Shown here: positions 32,413 through 41,993 of the stretch, one piece after another
Numbering within the stretch: position 1 is the stretch's first letter
Layout of the letters: each line of letters starts with the position of its first letter
Origin: Leeuwenhoekiella sp. MAR_2009_132
Lineage (GTDB): Bacteria > Bacteroidota > Bacteroidia > Flavobacteriales > Flavobacteriaceae
DNA: 64,000 bases
Assembly: GCF_000687915.1 (NCBI RefSeq)
Contig: NZ_JHZY01000004.1
Location: forward strand, 2,118,001 to 2,182,000
Reading direction: 5' to 3'
Made by a program: the position numbers and the translations under genes
The notes under the pieces: generated by a model
What the model was told of the DNA's origin: nothing
Database searches by the model: none
Seen by the model: only the letters and a program-made list of their open reading frames with translations

Positions 32413-34621
32413 CATTTTTACGCTTTAATGCATTGTGTATTTTAGAGAAGAATTCTTCAATTTTATAAGGCTTCGGAATGATGTCATTAAATCCTGCAAG
32501 ATAGAAATCGTCTATATTTTCATCTATAGTTACAGCGGTTAAGGCGAGAATAGGAAGGTCTTTATTAAACTCTCTAATTTTTTCGGTTGCTTCTATACCG
32601 CTAATTCCCGGCATATGAATATCCATAAGAACAAGGTCATAAGTTTCAAATCTTACTTTTTCTATGGCAATCTCTCCGTTATCTGCAACATCACATTCCA
32701 TAAAATTCTTTTCTAAGATTTTACGGGTGATCATTTGATTAATTTTATTGTCTTCTACAACGAGGATTTTTCTTCCTTTTAAAGATTCATAATCAATCTC
32801 GTATACGCGTTCTTCGGGTTCTTTGTCTTTACTCAATGGTAGGGCATATTTAATATCAAAGAAAAATTTTGATCCTTTTCCGAGTGTACTTTCCAGTTCT
32901 ATTTTACTCTTCTGTAAGTTTAATAATCGTTTTACGATAGAGAGACCTAAGCCAGTACCACCAAATTTTCTGTTAATTTGAACAGAACCCTGTGTGAAGT
33001 TCTGAAAAATATCTTTCTGTTTTTTCTTGCTGATTCCTTCACCCGTATCCTCAATTTCAAAATGAAGATAGGTTTGAGTTTCATTTTTACTTATTTGATT
33101 AATTCTAACAAAAATGCTGCCATCACGGGTAAATTTATTTCCGTTCCCTATAAGATTTATTAGAATTTGAGACATCATAAGTGGATCACCTACAATTTGT
33201 TCTGGTATAGCATTGTCATATTCTAATATGAGTTTATTACCTTTTTCCTGAGCAGATCGTTCTAGCGCAAAAAGCACATCGTCTACACGTTTGCGCAGAT
33301 TAAAAGTTGCCTTTTCTACTTCTACCTTATCTGCTTCGAGTTTGTTAAGATCAAGAATGTTATTAATAAGTGAGAGTAAATATTCACCAGAAAATTTTAA
33401 AGAATCCAGGTGTTTCTTTTGCTCAGCTGTAGGATTTTCACTTAATAACAAATGAGTTAACCCTGTCACCGCATACATAGGTGTACGCAGCTCGTGTGTA
33501 ATTGTAGATAAAAATTGCGCTTTTACAACAGAAGCTTTTTCTGCATTTTCTTTAGCTATAATTAATTCTGCATTTTTAGCTTGTAGCAACTCGTTTGCTT
33601 TTGCTCTTAGATTGTTGTTTTTATAAAGCGATAGCGCTAGAAGACACAGTATCGTAAATAGAGCAATAATTAGAACTGTGGTGATTTTATTGGCTTGTAC
33701 CAGCCTTGCAGGATTATAATCTGCCGGGTCAATCTCAGATAAAAGCGCATTGCGTATGGTTAATGCCTTTGTATTAGAGCCGTTGTCACCAAAGTAGGTT
33801 TGACGTTTTTGATTGTATGTATTAAGATAGGTAAATGCCTTCTCGTAATCTTTAGAATTACTGTAAATAGTACTTAATAGAGCTAAAGCATCTAACTCTA
33901 TCTGCGGAAAATTATTACTTATGCTTAACTCGTGTGCTTTTTTAGCATAATCTAAACTCTTCTCTGTAGATAACAGGCTTTCATATGCCCGTGAACTTTG
34001 AATATAGATACGAGCAATTACAAAATAATTTTTTTTCTTTTGATCAAGAAGCAATGCCAGTGCATTCTCATATTTAGGTAATGCTTCTTCCGGTTTTTTC
34101 AATTCTTGCAAGATGTTACCGTGATAGAGGTAGGCTGAAGCCAGATCATCTGTAACCCCTTTATCGCGAGAACCTATTAATATCGTTTCTGCCTGTTCCA
34201 AAAAAGGTAACGCACGCTGTGAATCGTTAGTTTTGATTAAAATTTGAGAATAATATAAGTAATCCTTACCTAACTGATCTGTCTCTTTAAGTTCTTGATG
34301 AGTAATGATGGCATCCCTGATTTCAATATTAGCCTTATCAAACTCACCTTGTTTTAAATATACATTACTAAGAAGTTGACTGGCAGTAGCAGCTCTACTT
34401 TTATTGTCAATTTTTTGAGCAAGATATCGTGCTTCTTCAAGTTTTTTTACAGATTCTGTAAAATTTGAAGCTCCAATTAGATTTACAGCATCTATAATGA
34501 GAGAGTCAATTTTAATGTTGCGCTCATTTTCATTATTACCTGGTCTTTGACCAAAGGAAATAAGAGAGAATAACAAAAAGATGACAACTAGTCTTTTGTC
34601 AAAAAACATTTTTTTCTTCAT
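32402..34621 (-). CDS. hybrid sensor histidine kinase with TPR sensor region
   Basis: A 739-residue membrane kinase. Order: signal peptide (ends ISFGQ), about six tetratricopeptide-like helical pairs (residues about 35-290) in the periplasm, one membrane helix (TTVLIIALFTILCLLALS, near 315), a short coiled coil, HisKA with the phosphorylated His in THELRTPM, HATPase with NLIGNGNKF, DTGEGIS and GGTGLGLSI, and a C-terminal receiver with DLVLMDIHMPG. No DNA-binding domain is attached, so an unlinked output protein is expected. The gene is monocistronic with a -7 element 26 nt before the start. Confidence 0.92.
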   Translation of the reverse strand: MKKKMFFDKRLVVIFLLFSLISFGQRPGNNENERNIKIDSLIIDAVNLIGASNFTESVKKLEEARYLAQKIDNKSRAATASQLLSNVYLKQGEFDKANIEIRDAIITHQELKETDQLGKDYLYYSQILIKTNDSQRALPFLEQAETILIGSRDKGVTDDLASAYLYHGNILQELKKPEEALPKYENALALLLDQKKKNYFVIARIYIQSSRAYESLLSTEKSLDYAKKAHELSISNNFPQIELDALALLSTIYSNSKDYEKAFTYLNTYNQKRQTYFGDNGSNTKALTIRNALLSEIDPADYNPARLVQANKITTVLIIALFTILCLLALSLYKNNNLRAKANELLQAKNAELIIAKENAEKASVVKAQFLSTITHELRTPMYAVTGLTHLLLSENPTAEQKKHLDSLKFSGEYLLSLINNILDLNKLEADKVEVEKATFNLRKRVDDVLFALERSAQEKGNKLILEYDNAIPEQIVGDPLMMSQILINLIGNGNKFTRDGSIFVRINQISKNETQTYLHFEIEDTGEGISKKKQKDIFQNFTQGSVQINRKFGGTGLGLSIVKRLLNLQKSKIELESTLGKGSKFFFDIKYALPLSKDKEPEERVYEIDYESLKGRKILVVEDNKINQMITRKILEKNFMECDVADNGEIAIEKVRFETYDLVLMDIHMPGISGIEATEKIREFNKDLPILALTAVTIDENIDDFYLAGFNDIIPKPYKIEEFFSKIHNALKRKNVIL

Positions 34622-34646
34622 TGAGCTACTAATATAGGCACTTTGC

Positions 34647-34654
34647 CAAAATTA
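34647..34654 (-). promoter_or_regulatory. -7 promoter element of the hybrid kinase gene
   Basis: Minus-strand TAATTTTG matches TANNTTTG, 25 nt upstream of the ATG at 34621, inside the 45-nt gap to the gap gene. Confidence 0.5.
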
Positions 34655-34665
34655 GGAACGATCTT

Positions 34666-35670
34666 TTAAGATTTTCGTGAGATTTTAATAATTAAATCTA
34701 TGATTCGGGCAGAGTAGCCGGTCTCGTTATCGTACCAACCTATTAATTTGACTAAATTACCAATTACGGAAGTCATTTGTGAATCAAGAATGCAGGAATT
34801 TTCGTTACCTACAATATCTATAGAGACTAAAGGCACCGTTGTATATTCTAAAATGCCTTTCAAATACGTTTCTGAAGCTTTTTTAAATGCTTCATTTATT
34901 TCTTCGATAGTTGTATCTCGAGCGACATTTAAAGTGACATCTGTTAATGAACCGTTAGGAACCGGTACTCGTATACCACATCCTCCAATTACATTAGAAA
35001 GTTCTGGAAAAATCTTAGTAAGCGCTTTTGCAGCTCCCGTTGTTGTGGGTACGATAGATAGTCCTGCAGCACGAGCTCTTCTTAAATCTGGGTGAGGTTG
35101 ATCGTGTAAACTTTGATCTGTTGTATAGGAATGTACTGTGGTAATATATGCTTGTTTAACACCACATAGATCGTTTACTACTTTAATCATAGGAGCAGCA
35201 TTGTTAGTGGTGCAACTCGCATTAGAAATAATTAATTCGTCTCCCGTAATTAGGTTGTCATTTACACCTAAAACAATAGTTTTAATACGGTCATCTGCTG
35301 CCGGGACGCTTAGAATAACTTTAGGTGCACCCGCTTTTAGATGACCTTCAAGTAAATCGTAAGTTTTAAACTTGCCCGTACTCTCAACTACAAGGTCAAG
35401 ATTATGCGATAACCAGGGGATATTTTTAGGCTCACTAAATTGATAAAGACTAATTTCTTTATTATCAACCCTTAATTTTCCACTAGAAAATGAAATGTCT
35501 TTTTTAAAAATTCCGTGGATACTATCATATTTTAATAAATGCGCAAGTGTGGCGCCATCTGCACGGTCATTTATTGCAATAACCTCTATCAACGGGTGAT
35601 CGTATAACAAACGAAACAGTCTTCGGCCAATGCGGCCAAATCCATTAATTCCAATTTTAATTTTAGACAT
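34666..35670 (-). CDS. gap: glyceraldehyde-3-phosphate dehydrogenase, type I
   Basis: A 334-residue NAD-dependent dehydrogenase of glycolysis. Motifs: GINGFGRIGRRLFR at the N-terminus, Asp35 in AINDRAD (NAD preference), nucleophile C153 in SNASCTTN, and the phosphate-site TGAAKA and YDNETGYSARI. The substitution of the usual D-L by R-A after Asp35 is a feature of a second GAPDH group in Bacteroidota, which often carries a paralogue elsewhere; whether this copy is glycolytic or gluconeogenic cannot be decided. It is 12 nt downstream of lipA and probably in one transcript with it. Confidence 0.93.
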   Translation of the reverse strand: MSKIKIGINGFGRIGRRLFRLLYDHPLIEVIAINDRADGATLAHLLKYDSIHGIFKKDISFSSGKLRVDNKEISLYQFSEPKNIPWLSHNLDLVVESTGKFKTYDLLEGHLKAGAPKVILSVPAADDRIKTIVLGVNDNLITGDELIISNASCTTNNAAPMIKVVNDLCGVKQAYITTVHSYTTDQSLHDQPHPDLRRARAAGLSIVPTTTGAAKALTKIFPELSNVIGGCGIRVPVPNGSLTDVTLNVARDTTIEEINEAFKKASETYLKGILEYTTVPLVSIDIVGNENSCILDSQMTSVIGNLVKLIGWYDNETGYSARIIDLIIKISRKS

Positions 35671-35682
35671 TACGTATGGGGA

Positions 35683-36555
35683 CTAAAGAAGGTGTTTTTG
35701 AGCTTTATATGAAGAGCGCACTAGAGCCCCGCTTTCTACGTGTCTAAAGCCCATTTCTAGACCCAGCACTTCATATTTTTTAAATTGATCTGGAGTAATA
35801 AATTGCTTAACAGGTAAGTGTTTTTTAGAGGGTTGAAGGTATTGACCTATTGTTACAATATCCACATTTGCGCTTCTAAGATCACGCATAACCTGTAAAA
35901 CTTCCTCTTCGGTTTCACCTAAACCAAGCATAATGCCAGACTTGGTGCGTCTAATACCGTTATCTTTCAAATATTTTAAAACTCCCAGGCTACGCTCATA
36001 TTGCGCCTGTATACGCACTTCACGAGTAAGACGTTTTACAGTTTCCATATTGTGAGATACCACTTCTGGAGAAACTTCAATAATACGGTCTATATTTCGC
36101 TCATTTCCCTGAAAATCTGGTATTAGAGTTTCTAAAGTAGTATTTGGGTTCATACGACGAATTGCTTTTACCGTTTCTGCCCACATAATAGAACCCATAT
36201 CTTTTAAGTCATCACGATCAACAGAAGTAATAACCGCATGCTTAATATTCATTAGCTTAATAGAACGTGCAACTTTTTCTGGTTCTTCCCAGTCTAAAGT
36301 ATCTGGTCTTCCGGTTTTAACTCCGCAAAATCCACAAGAACGCGTACATACATTGCCTAAAATCATAAATGTAGCCGTCCCTTCACTCCAGCATTCTCCC
36401 ATATTAGGACAACTGCCCGAAGTGCAAATTGTATGTAAATCGTATTTATCTACAAGACTTCTAAGTTCTGTATATTTTTTACCTGTAGGTAATTTTACCC
36501 GTAGCCACTTCGGTTTAGGAGTTCTTACAGGTGCTGCAATCGTTTCAGTAATCAT
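35683..36555 (-). CDS. lipA: lipoyl synthase
   Basis: A radical-SAM enzyme that inserts two sulfurs into octanoylated lipoyl domains. I take the ATG at 36555 (MITETIAAP), giving 290 residues; ten more residues from 36585 have no family support. Both iron-sulfur motifs are complete: auxiliary cluster C44-x4-C49-x5-C55 and radical-SAM C70-x3-C74-x2-C77. The rest follows the family ([48 protein letters not shown]). It precedes gap by 12 nt, linking glycolysis and lipoate-dependent dehydrogenases. Confidence 0.95.
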   Translation of the reverse strand: MITETIAAPVRTPKPKWLRVKLPTGKKYTELRSLVDKYDLHTICTSGSCPNMGECWSEGTATFMILGNVCTRSCGFCGVKTGRPDTLDWEEPEKVARSIKLMNIKHAVITSVDRDDLKDMGSIMWAETVKAIRRMNPNTTLETLIPDFQGNERNIDRIIEVSPEVVSHNMETVKRLTREVRIQAQYERSLGVLKYLKDNGIRRTKSGIMLGLGETEEEVLQVMRDLRSANVDIVTIGQYLQPSKKHLPVKQFITPDQFKKYEVLGLEMGFRHVESGALVRSSYKAQKHLL

Positions 36556-36765
36556 GCCATTTTTTTTGCTGTTGTAAAGATACAAACTGTAGGTGAATTA
36601 TGAACTTATCTCTGATTTTGTAGCGCTTTTTGAATTGCTTTTTATTGCGTGTTAAGATTGTGTTTAGATAAGTAGTTAAAATTATAGCAATTAGTAATTT
36701 ATTGTGAATAATAAATAAAGAATCGAAATACTTTTACACTGGTAATTAAACTTAAAAACACTCAT

Positions 36766-36963
36766 ATGAAACGATTTACACTTCCTTTTTTGATTATAGC
36801 ACTTATAACAGGGATTTACGGTTTTGGGGGTTTTAATCTATGGGCTACCGAGGCAGCACGCGTATTATTCTTAATATCTGCAGATTTATTTGTTGTTTCG
36901 CTTTTTGCTAAATTTCTATTTAAAAATAATCAGGATCAAATTGCCCAACGGGTAAAATCATAG
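36766..36963 (+). CDS. DUF1328-type small membrane protein
   Basis: A 65-residue protein with two membrane helices: FTLPFLIIALITGIYGFGGF and a second from about residue 28 to 50. The glycine-containing turn GFGGF and the following AARVLFLISADLFVVSL segment fit the DUF1328 family of stress-induced inner-membrane peptides. It is monocistronic, with a 180-nt AT-rich upstream region and a strong terminator 28 nt past the stop. Its role is unknown in the family. Confidence 0.75.
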   Translation: MKRFTLPFLIIALITGIYGFGGFNLWATEAARVLFLISADLFVVSLFAKFLFKNNQDQIAQRVKS

Positions 36964-36991
36964 AATTAACGATACTTTCATTCCTAAATAT

Positions 36992-37022
36992 AAAAACTGC
37001 CCATACAAGGCAGTTTTTTTTA
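36992..37022 (+). terminator. intrinsic terminator after the DUF1328 gene
   Basis: AAAAACTGCC and GGCAGTTTTT form a 10-bp stem around CATACAA, followed by extra T. Confidence 0.85.
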
Positions 37023-37068
37023 TTCTTAATTTGTAGCATAATAATTGTAGTTATTTTAGAAAAAACCT

Positions 37069-38472
37069 ATGCGTAAATTTTTATCGTTAGTTATAGTATC
37101 TATTTTATTTTCTTCTCTTTCATTTGCTCAAAACCAGACCTTAACAAAAGGTATGGTAAGTGAGATTGAAGTTACAACAGATAGCACTTCTTTAAATTAT
37201 TCTATTTATATACCGCAAAATTTTATAGCGACTAAGCCTGTTAAAGGCTTATTCATTTTTGATCCTAATGGTGATGGTATGCGTGCTTCCCGGTTATTTG
37301 TCTCTGCTATTGCAGGAGAAGACTATGTAGTGGTCTCAAATAATTTTAAGATGAGTAATAATTTAGATAGTCTTGATTACAATGCAAATAATGCCATAAC
37401 CATAATGCGCGATGTCTTTGCAAAAGTTGCGCTAGAACCTTCACAGATTTATATTGCCGGATTAGGAGCTGGGGCAAAAGCAACAAGTGCCTTATCGTAT
37501 TTGCTTAAAAATACAGCAGGTATTCTTTTAGTAGATGATGTATATTTTGCAGATCAATATATTGCGCAGGCGCGAAAAAATAATGTTATAGGAGTAGTGG
37601 GGAAGTCTTCACCTAACTATTACCAAATGGCAGATTATTTTAGAATGATGAAAAGTTTTAATTCTTCAAATGAGTTGTATACGTATTCAAATTCTGGAGA
37701 ATGGCCAGGAGCAAGTTTTATAGGGGTTTTATTGAATAGATTAAATCATATTCAAGCAGATAATATTAATCTAAAGATTTCTGATACACTATGGGAAAAG
37801 CGGTACCAAAATGATCTAAACGGACTAAAAAGTCTGGTATTGAATAAAGAATATTTGACTGCTTATGATCTTAGTTTGGACTTAAAAAGAGATTATCGCA
37901 GAAAGGTAGATCTTGATGCAATTAAGAATTTTTATAAAAGTCTTAGAAATACAGAATCTTATAAAACTGCTAAGCGATTAGACAGATCTGGTAATTTAGA
38001 GGAGTTGTTACTGTTAGATGACATTGAATATTTTTTAGAATCTGATATTGTTGCAGCGAATTTTGAGAATCTTGGCTATTGGGATAGTCGAATTAATGAA
38101 TTTAAAAATGCATCAAATGACTCGGATAAACCTAATGAACAAAAAGTAGCAAAACGCATGTTAGGCTATATAGATTACACTGTTGAAGATTTTCTGACAT
38201 TAAATAAAGTGTCTCTTTTAGCGCAACGTATTTTTGGAAACGTATTAATGACCATGCTTGATAGTAAAGATTATCAGGCTTATCTTAATATTATAAGTTT
38301 ATCTGCACAAGATAATGACGATAACACTGCCTATTTTTATTTAGAAGAATTATTAAAGCAGGGGTTTGCAGATTACGATGCGCTTTACGAAATTCCGCAA
38401 ACGACAACATTAAAAATAAAGCCCGTTTATAATCAACTAATTAAATCTTATTTAGGGAAAGCTAAATTTTAG
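37069..38472 (+). CDS. exported alpha/beta-hydrolase-like protein without catalytic residues
   Basis: A 467-residue exported protein: signal to residue 20 (LSFAQ), an alpha/beta-hydrolase-like domain (about 30-225) starting LNYSIYIPQNF, and a helical C-terminal half. Related Bacteroidota proteins have a nucleophile elbow GFSGGAR and a GGHEWP motif; here these read GLGAGAK (G133 at the Ser position) and SGEWPG (209-214, no His), so it should be catalytically dead as a serine hydrolase. It is convergent with the MFS gene, overlapping by 11 nt. Role unknown; binding or scaffold function is plausible. Confidence 0.7.
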   Translation: MRKFLSLVIVSILFSSLSFAQNQTLTKGMVSEIEVTTDSTSLNYSIYIPQNFIATKPVKGLFIFDPNGDGMRASRLFVSAIAGEDYVVVSNNFKMSNNLDSLDYNANNAITIMRDVFAKVALEPSQIYIAGLGAGAKATSALSYLLKNTAGILLVDDVYFADQYIAQARKNNVIGVVGKSSPNYYQMADYFRMMKSFNSSNELYTYSNSGEWPGASFIGVLLNRLNHIQADNINLKISDTLWEKRYQNDLNGLKSLVLNKEYLTAYDLSLDLKRDYRRKVDLDAIKNFYKSLRNTESYKTAKRLDRSGNLEELLLLDDIEYFLESDIVAANFENLGYWDSRINEFKNASNDSDKPNEQKVAKRMLGYIDYTVEDFLTLNKVSLLAQRIFGNVLMTMLDSKDYQAYLNIISLSAQDNDDNTAYFYLEELLKQGFADYDALYEIPQTTTLKIKPVYNQLIKSYLGKAKF

Positions 38473-39694
38473 ATAAGTCAAGAGTTTGATTTTTTTCTTT
38501 CGCAAGTATGTTTTTTACATATAGTAGAAGTACTAATGCAAGTAATGTAACACCTCCCATAAATAACCACGTGCTGTCATAACCAAATTTGTTTACCAGC
38601 TGCATACCTGTATTGTGGCCAAATATATGAGATAATGAAAATGACATACTGTACAATCCCATATACGCTCCTTGTCTACCTAATTTAGCCCTGCGTAATG
38701 CCAAAGCATTGCCAAACGGAAATGCAATCATTTCCCCTAAAGTGGCAACGATCATTCCTAATATTAAAGTGCTGTTATAACCATTAACAAAGAAAAAACC
38801 AAAACTAATACCGGTAAGCAGCAAACCACCTATCACGCTAGATATTTGAGACCAGCCTCTGCGTTCTGCAAATGCAATTAAAGGCATTTCAAACAGAAAA
38901 ATAACAAGACCATTTAACCCAAGTAGTAAGCCTATTTGAGATTCAGAAAGCCCTTTTATCTCTTTATAAAATAGAGGAACCGTTGAAAAATATTGTACAA
39001 ATACGACCCCAAATAGTGCAAGAGCTATCAAAAAAATGAGGTACAGCCTATCTTTATATGGAGAAAGCGGATTTTCTATTAATTTTTCCTCATCGGTAAC
39101 TTTAGCTTTTTTAGGATTTAATGTTTTTATAAGTATAAAGCCTGCAAGAATGCAGGTTACACCATCTACCCAGAATAATCCGTAATAGCCTATTCCTGCA
39201 ATTATGAGTCCGCCAATGGCAGGGCCTGCAGAAAAGCCCAGATTTATGGCAAGGCGAATTAGAGTTAACGAGCGAGTTTTATTTTCGGGTTTACTATAAG
39301 CACTTAGTGCTACAAAAAATGCGGGTCTTGATAGGTCTGCAATTGCAATTAAGATAAAAAAGCCAAAGCATATTGCCCAAAACCCGGTTATAAACTGAAG
39401 ACAGAAGAAACCCAGTCCTGTACCTACAAGACTTAACAATATAGTTTTATAAAACCCTATTTTGTCAGAAAGGAGACCTCCTAACCACGACCCTGCAAGT
39501 GAACCAAATCCAAAACAGGTCATCACCCAGCCTACATCAGATAAGCTAAACTGCAAGTCATCTTTAAGGTAAAGCGATAAAAAAGGAATCACCATTGCAC
39601 CTGCACGATTAACCAGGGTAATGAGTGCAAGCCACCATACTTCTTTTGAAAGTCCTTTAAAGGTGTTGAGGTATGAAGAAAACAGACTAAACAT
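38462..39694 (-). CDS. MFS transporter (MdtH-like)
   Basis: A 410-residue, 12-helix exporter of the MdtH/YitG group. The A-motif GSWLGGLLSDKIGFYKT follows helix 2, ARPAFFVALSAY and LGFSAGPAIGGLI mark helices 4-5, and the second half starts after a central loop rich in Lys and Glu (about 200-215). The gene is convergent with the hydrolase-like gene (11-nt overlap). Its ATG is 13 nt downstream of the T-run of a strong minus-strand terminator, so it needs its own promoter or leakage through that hairpin. Substrate unknown. Confidence 0.82.
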   Translation of the reverse strand: MFSLFSSYLNTFKGLSKEVWWLALITLVNRAGAMVIPFLSLYLKDDLQFSLSDVGWVMTCFGFGSLAGSWLGGLLSDKIGFYKTILLSLVGTGLGFFCLQFITGFWAICFGFFILIAIADLSRPAFFVALSAYSKPENKTRSLTLIRLAINLGFSAGPAIGGLIIAGIGYYGLFWVDGVTCILAGFILIKTLNPKKAKVTDEEKLIENPLSPYKDRLYLIFLIALALFGVVFVQYFSTVPLFYKEIKGLSESQIGLLLGLNGLVIFLFEMPLIAFAERRGWSQISSVIGGLLLTGISFGFFFVNGYNSTLILGMIVATLGEMIAFPFGNALALRRAKLGRQGAYMGLYSMSFSLSHIFGHNTGMQLVNKFGYDSTWLFMGGVTLLALVLLLYVKNILAKEKNQTLDLSKI

Positions 39695-40118
39695 AAAAAA
39701 TAAGCATAAAAAAAGTCTGGCGTTTTAGAGGCCAGACTTTCGTGTTTATAATAGAATAACTTGTATAGTTAACACAAAATATCAGGCAGGGTCAATAAGA
39801 CCTCAATTGTGCGTGAATAATGTGTGTTGTAATTTTTCATAATCATTATTCCATTTGTGGAATATTCTATTTAAAATACTTTTGAAAGTAGTTTTAATTT
39901 CAAGAATAAAACTAATTCAATTGCTTTAATAAATACTAAAAAGAGCTGAAAAAATTTCAGTTTTAAAGATTAAAGAAGTTTTGAAAGTCAGATTCGTATA
40001 AAAACTGTCGACAACCTTAATATATTAGTGGCAAAACTTCCGGTTATTTTTCCATTTTCCCGTAGATTTTGTTGCGTGCTTTCCAGCACCACCTTTAAAT
40101 ATCAGGATTGATTATTTA
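39695..40118 (-). other. 424-nt spacer without a gene; possible long 3' UTR or small RNA
   Basis: No convincing ORF on either strand. It is bounded on its left by a minus-strand terminator (39708-39740). Features inside: a hairpin GTGCT-GGAA-AGCAC near 40078-40094 and a bulged inverted repeat AAAATACTTT / AAAGTAGTTTT around 39875-39897. The terminator sits about 380 nt after the stop of the SRPBCC gene, so the spacer is either an unusually long 3' UTR or holds an independent RNA. I found no clear TANNTTTG element on the minus strand within it. Confidence 0.4.
39708..39740 (-). terminator. intrinsic terminator before the MFS gene
   Basis: AAAGTCTGGC and GCCAGACTTT pair perfectly over 10 bp around GTTTTAGAG; on the minus strand seven T follow, then the MFS ATG 13 nt later. 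Confidence 0.88.
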
Positions 40119-41171
40119 TTAACTTTCCGGAAGCGTATCTTCTATAGTTACTGGTATGTAAAGTTCAGTAATCCAGGCTGCCGGGTTGGGGTTGTCTTCA
40201 GGTCCTACTACATAAATTTCAAAGGGATAACTGTTTTGGGCAGGTGTGAAGTTGTTTTTTACTAAATATGCTTCAGTAGCATTCCAGGCTTCTTTTAGAT
40301 TTTTATAATCTCCTTTTAAAGTGGTTTTAATAACACTATATGAAGGCATAAAACCACAAAGAATGGTGCTGTCTTCTGCAACTATTATCTGTGAAGTTGT
40401 AGGTATTCCACTAGAAATAATAGCGCTATTATTGTTTATATCTTTTGAATTATAGATGGTTAATGGTTTTCCTGAAATAGTGATGTTATTTCCTTCCATA
40501 TATCTGTGTACCTGCGGAATCATTTCTTTTATTTTTCCACGGGCTGCATCAATGGTAGTAGATGTGGTTACATACATGTAGAACCCGCCGCTGTATTGTG
40601 TGATTCCATCTGTTTTAATAGTATAAACCTGCATATCTTCTAAAACACTTTCGTCTAAAGAAGTTAAGCCAGATTTATACATCGTACGCATATCTGCGTC
40701 AAAATCGTAACTCATTAAGGTGAAGTACGCTTTATCCATTAAAGTATGTTCTCCTCTAATGCCCCAGGTAACTTTAGTGCCACCGTCTACTTGCTCAAAC
40801 TGCCAATAGACATGAGCATTACGTTCACCCGCAGGTGTTATAAATGTTATGTCCTGCTCTAATCGTTGATTTTCTATAACTGAAGTAGTTCGCATAGAAC
40901 CGTCAACTTCTTCGCCATTCCAACTGTAACTAGCACCTTCACCGCTTGTTTTTTCGGGATAGTTAAAGACCATTGTAGGATCTTCTTTTTTCCAGGGTCC
41001 CCAGTTTTCCCAGGATTTATAATCATTAACTTTATTAAAGACCAGATCTATAGGAGCTTTAATTATTTGAGTCTCTTCAATCTCGTAGTTGCCGTCTTTA
41101 GTTGCAAAAAAAATAGCTCCTGCTATAAATAGGATTAGCAGGAGAAAGAATAAATATTTTAAAATTTTCAT
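40119..41171 (-). CDS. membrane-anchored SRPBCC and GyrI-like effector-binding fusion
   Basis: A 350-residue protein with one N-terminal membrane helix (YLFFLLLILFIAGAIFF), an SRPBCC lipid- or ligand-binding domain (about 30-175; ETQIIKAPIDLVFNKVND at the start) and a C-terminal domain like the GyrI/BmrR effector-binding fold (about 185-345). Both domains bind hydrophobic small molecules, and there is no enzyme motif. The protein probably faces the periplasm and may sense or buffer toxic or lipid compounds. No regulator gene is adjacent. Upstream is a 62-residue membrane-protein gene at 76 nt. Confidence 0.82.
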   Translation of the reverse strand: MKILKYLFFLLLILFIAGAIFFATKDGNYEIEETQIIKAPIDLVFNKVNDYKSWENWGPWKKEDPTMVFNYPEKTSGEGASYSWNGEEVDGSMRTTSVIENQRLEQDITFITPAGERNAHVYWQFEQVDGGTKVTWGIRGEHTLMDKAYFTLMSYDFDADMRTMYKSGLTSLDESVLEDMQVYTIKTDGITQYSGGFYMYVTTSTTIDAARGKIKEMIPQVHRYMEGNNITISGKPLTIYNSKDINNNSAIISSGIPTTSQIIVAEDSTILCGFMPSYSVIKTTLKGDYKNLKEAWNATEAYLVKNNFTPAQNSYPFEIYVVGPEDNPNPAAWITELYIPVTIEDTLPES

Positions 41172-41247
41172 TTAGCGGGTTTGAATTCAAATTTAACAAT
41201 TAAATATGATTTGATATTTAATTATTAGGAGATTACTACACTGGTTC

Positions 41248-41436
41248 TTATTCCTTTAAATAATATTTTATAGCAAATAGGATAAGTACAAAACCTACAA
41301 AACCAATTAAAATCCAATAACTGCCCTTGTATTCTTTTTTATGCAGCTTGTTATCTTTGCGATAGCTCATAAACACAAATGCGATAAATGCTACAAAAAA
41401 TAGTGCTGCAAAAATTAATTGACCGGTACTGAACAT
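41248..41436 (-). CDS. small two-helix membrane protein
   Basis: A 62-residue protein with helices LIFAALFFVAFIAFVFMSY and YWILIGFVGFVLILFAIKYYL separated by a Lys-rich loop (RKDNKLHKKEYKGS) that should face the cytoplasm. Conserved-looking in Flavobacteriaceae by composition, but I do not recognise a named family. It is upstream of the SRPBCC gene on the same strand and could share its transcript. No function can be assigned. Confidence 0.6.
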   Translation of the reverse strand: MFSTGQLIFAALFFVAFIAFVFMSYRKDNKLHKKEYKGSYWILIGFVGFVLILFAIKYYLKE

Positions 41437-41555
41437 TTTAAATTATTTTAAACAATTTACTAAGTTTAATTTTGTTTTTAAGCACTAAACTTAGCTTACT
41501 CATCGAGTATGTTGTATTAGTGAATCAAAATTAAGCCTTTATAACAGAAATAGAG

Positions 41556-41942
41556 ATGAAAAAAAGATTAGCTGCAGTACACGAATTTCATAGCGCATTT
41601 GGTTTAGGAATTAATGATGAGCCTAAAGCAGATTTAGGTGAACAAAAAAACATGCTTAGATTTAACCTAATGAAGGAAGAAAATGAAGAGTATCTCAAAG
41701 CCGCGCAGGCAAATGATTTAATTGAAGTCGCAGATGCTTTAGGTGATATGCTTTATATACTATGTGGCACCATACTCGAGCACGGTATGCAGTATAAAAT
41801 AGAAGAAGTTTTTAATGAAATACAGCGTAGTAATATGAGTAAGTTAGGCGCTAATGGAAAGCCTATTTATAGAGAAGATGGAAAAGTGCTCAAAGGACCA
41901 AACTATTTTAAACCTAACATTAAAGAAATACTCAACAAGTAA
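41556..41942 (+). CDS. MazG-like nucleotide pyrophosphohydrolase
   Basis: A 128-residue all-alpha NTP-PPase-type protein. The metal-binding helix pair is seen as RFNLMKEENEEYLKAAQ and EVADALGDMLYILCG, i.e. the E-x-x-E and E-x-x-D pattern of the MazG superfamily. The C-terminal part (GKPIYREDGKVLKGPNYFKPN) is typical of the phosphoribosyl-ATP-pyrophosphohydrolase-like group found in phage and Bacteroidota. It likely hydrolyses aberrant or excess nucleoside triphosphates. It precedes the ABC-F gene by 51 nt on the same strand. Confidence 0.82.
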   Translation: MKKRLAAVHEFHSAFGLGINDEPKADLGEQKNMLRFNLMKEENEEYLKAAQANDLIEVADALGDMLYILCGTILEHGMQYKIEEVFNEIQRSNMSKLGANGKPIYREDGKVLKGPNYFKPNIKEILNK

Positions 41943-41993
41943 TCGATTCAAATGAGTTTTATTCTCCGTTTTTAAAGGCTAAATTCGCAGCCT

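Noticed and set aside
40030..40118. Possible cobalamin-type riboswitch, suggested by ACCGGAAG and GCCAC text on the minus strand
   Set aside because: The conserved cobalamin core and B12-box order are absent, and no transport or cobalamin gene follows on that strand.
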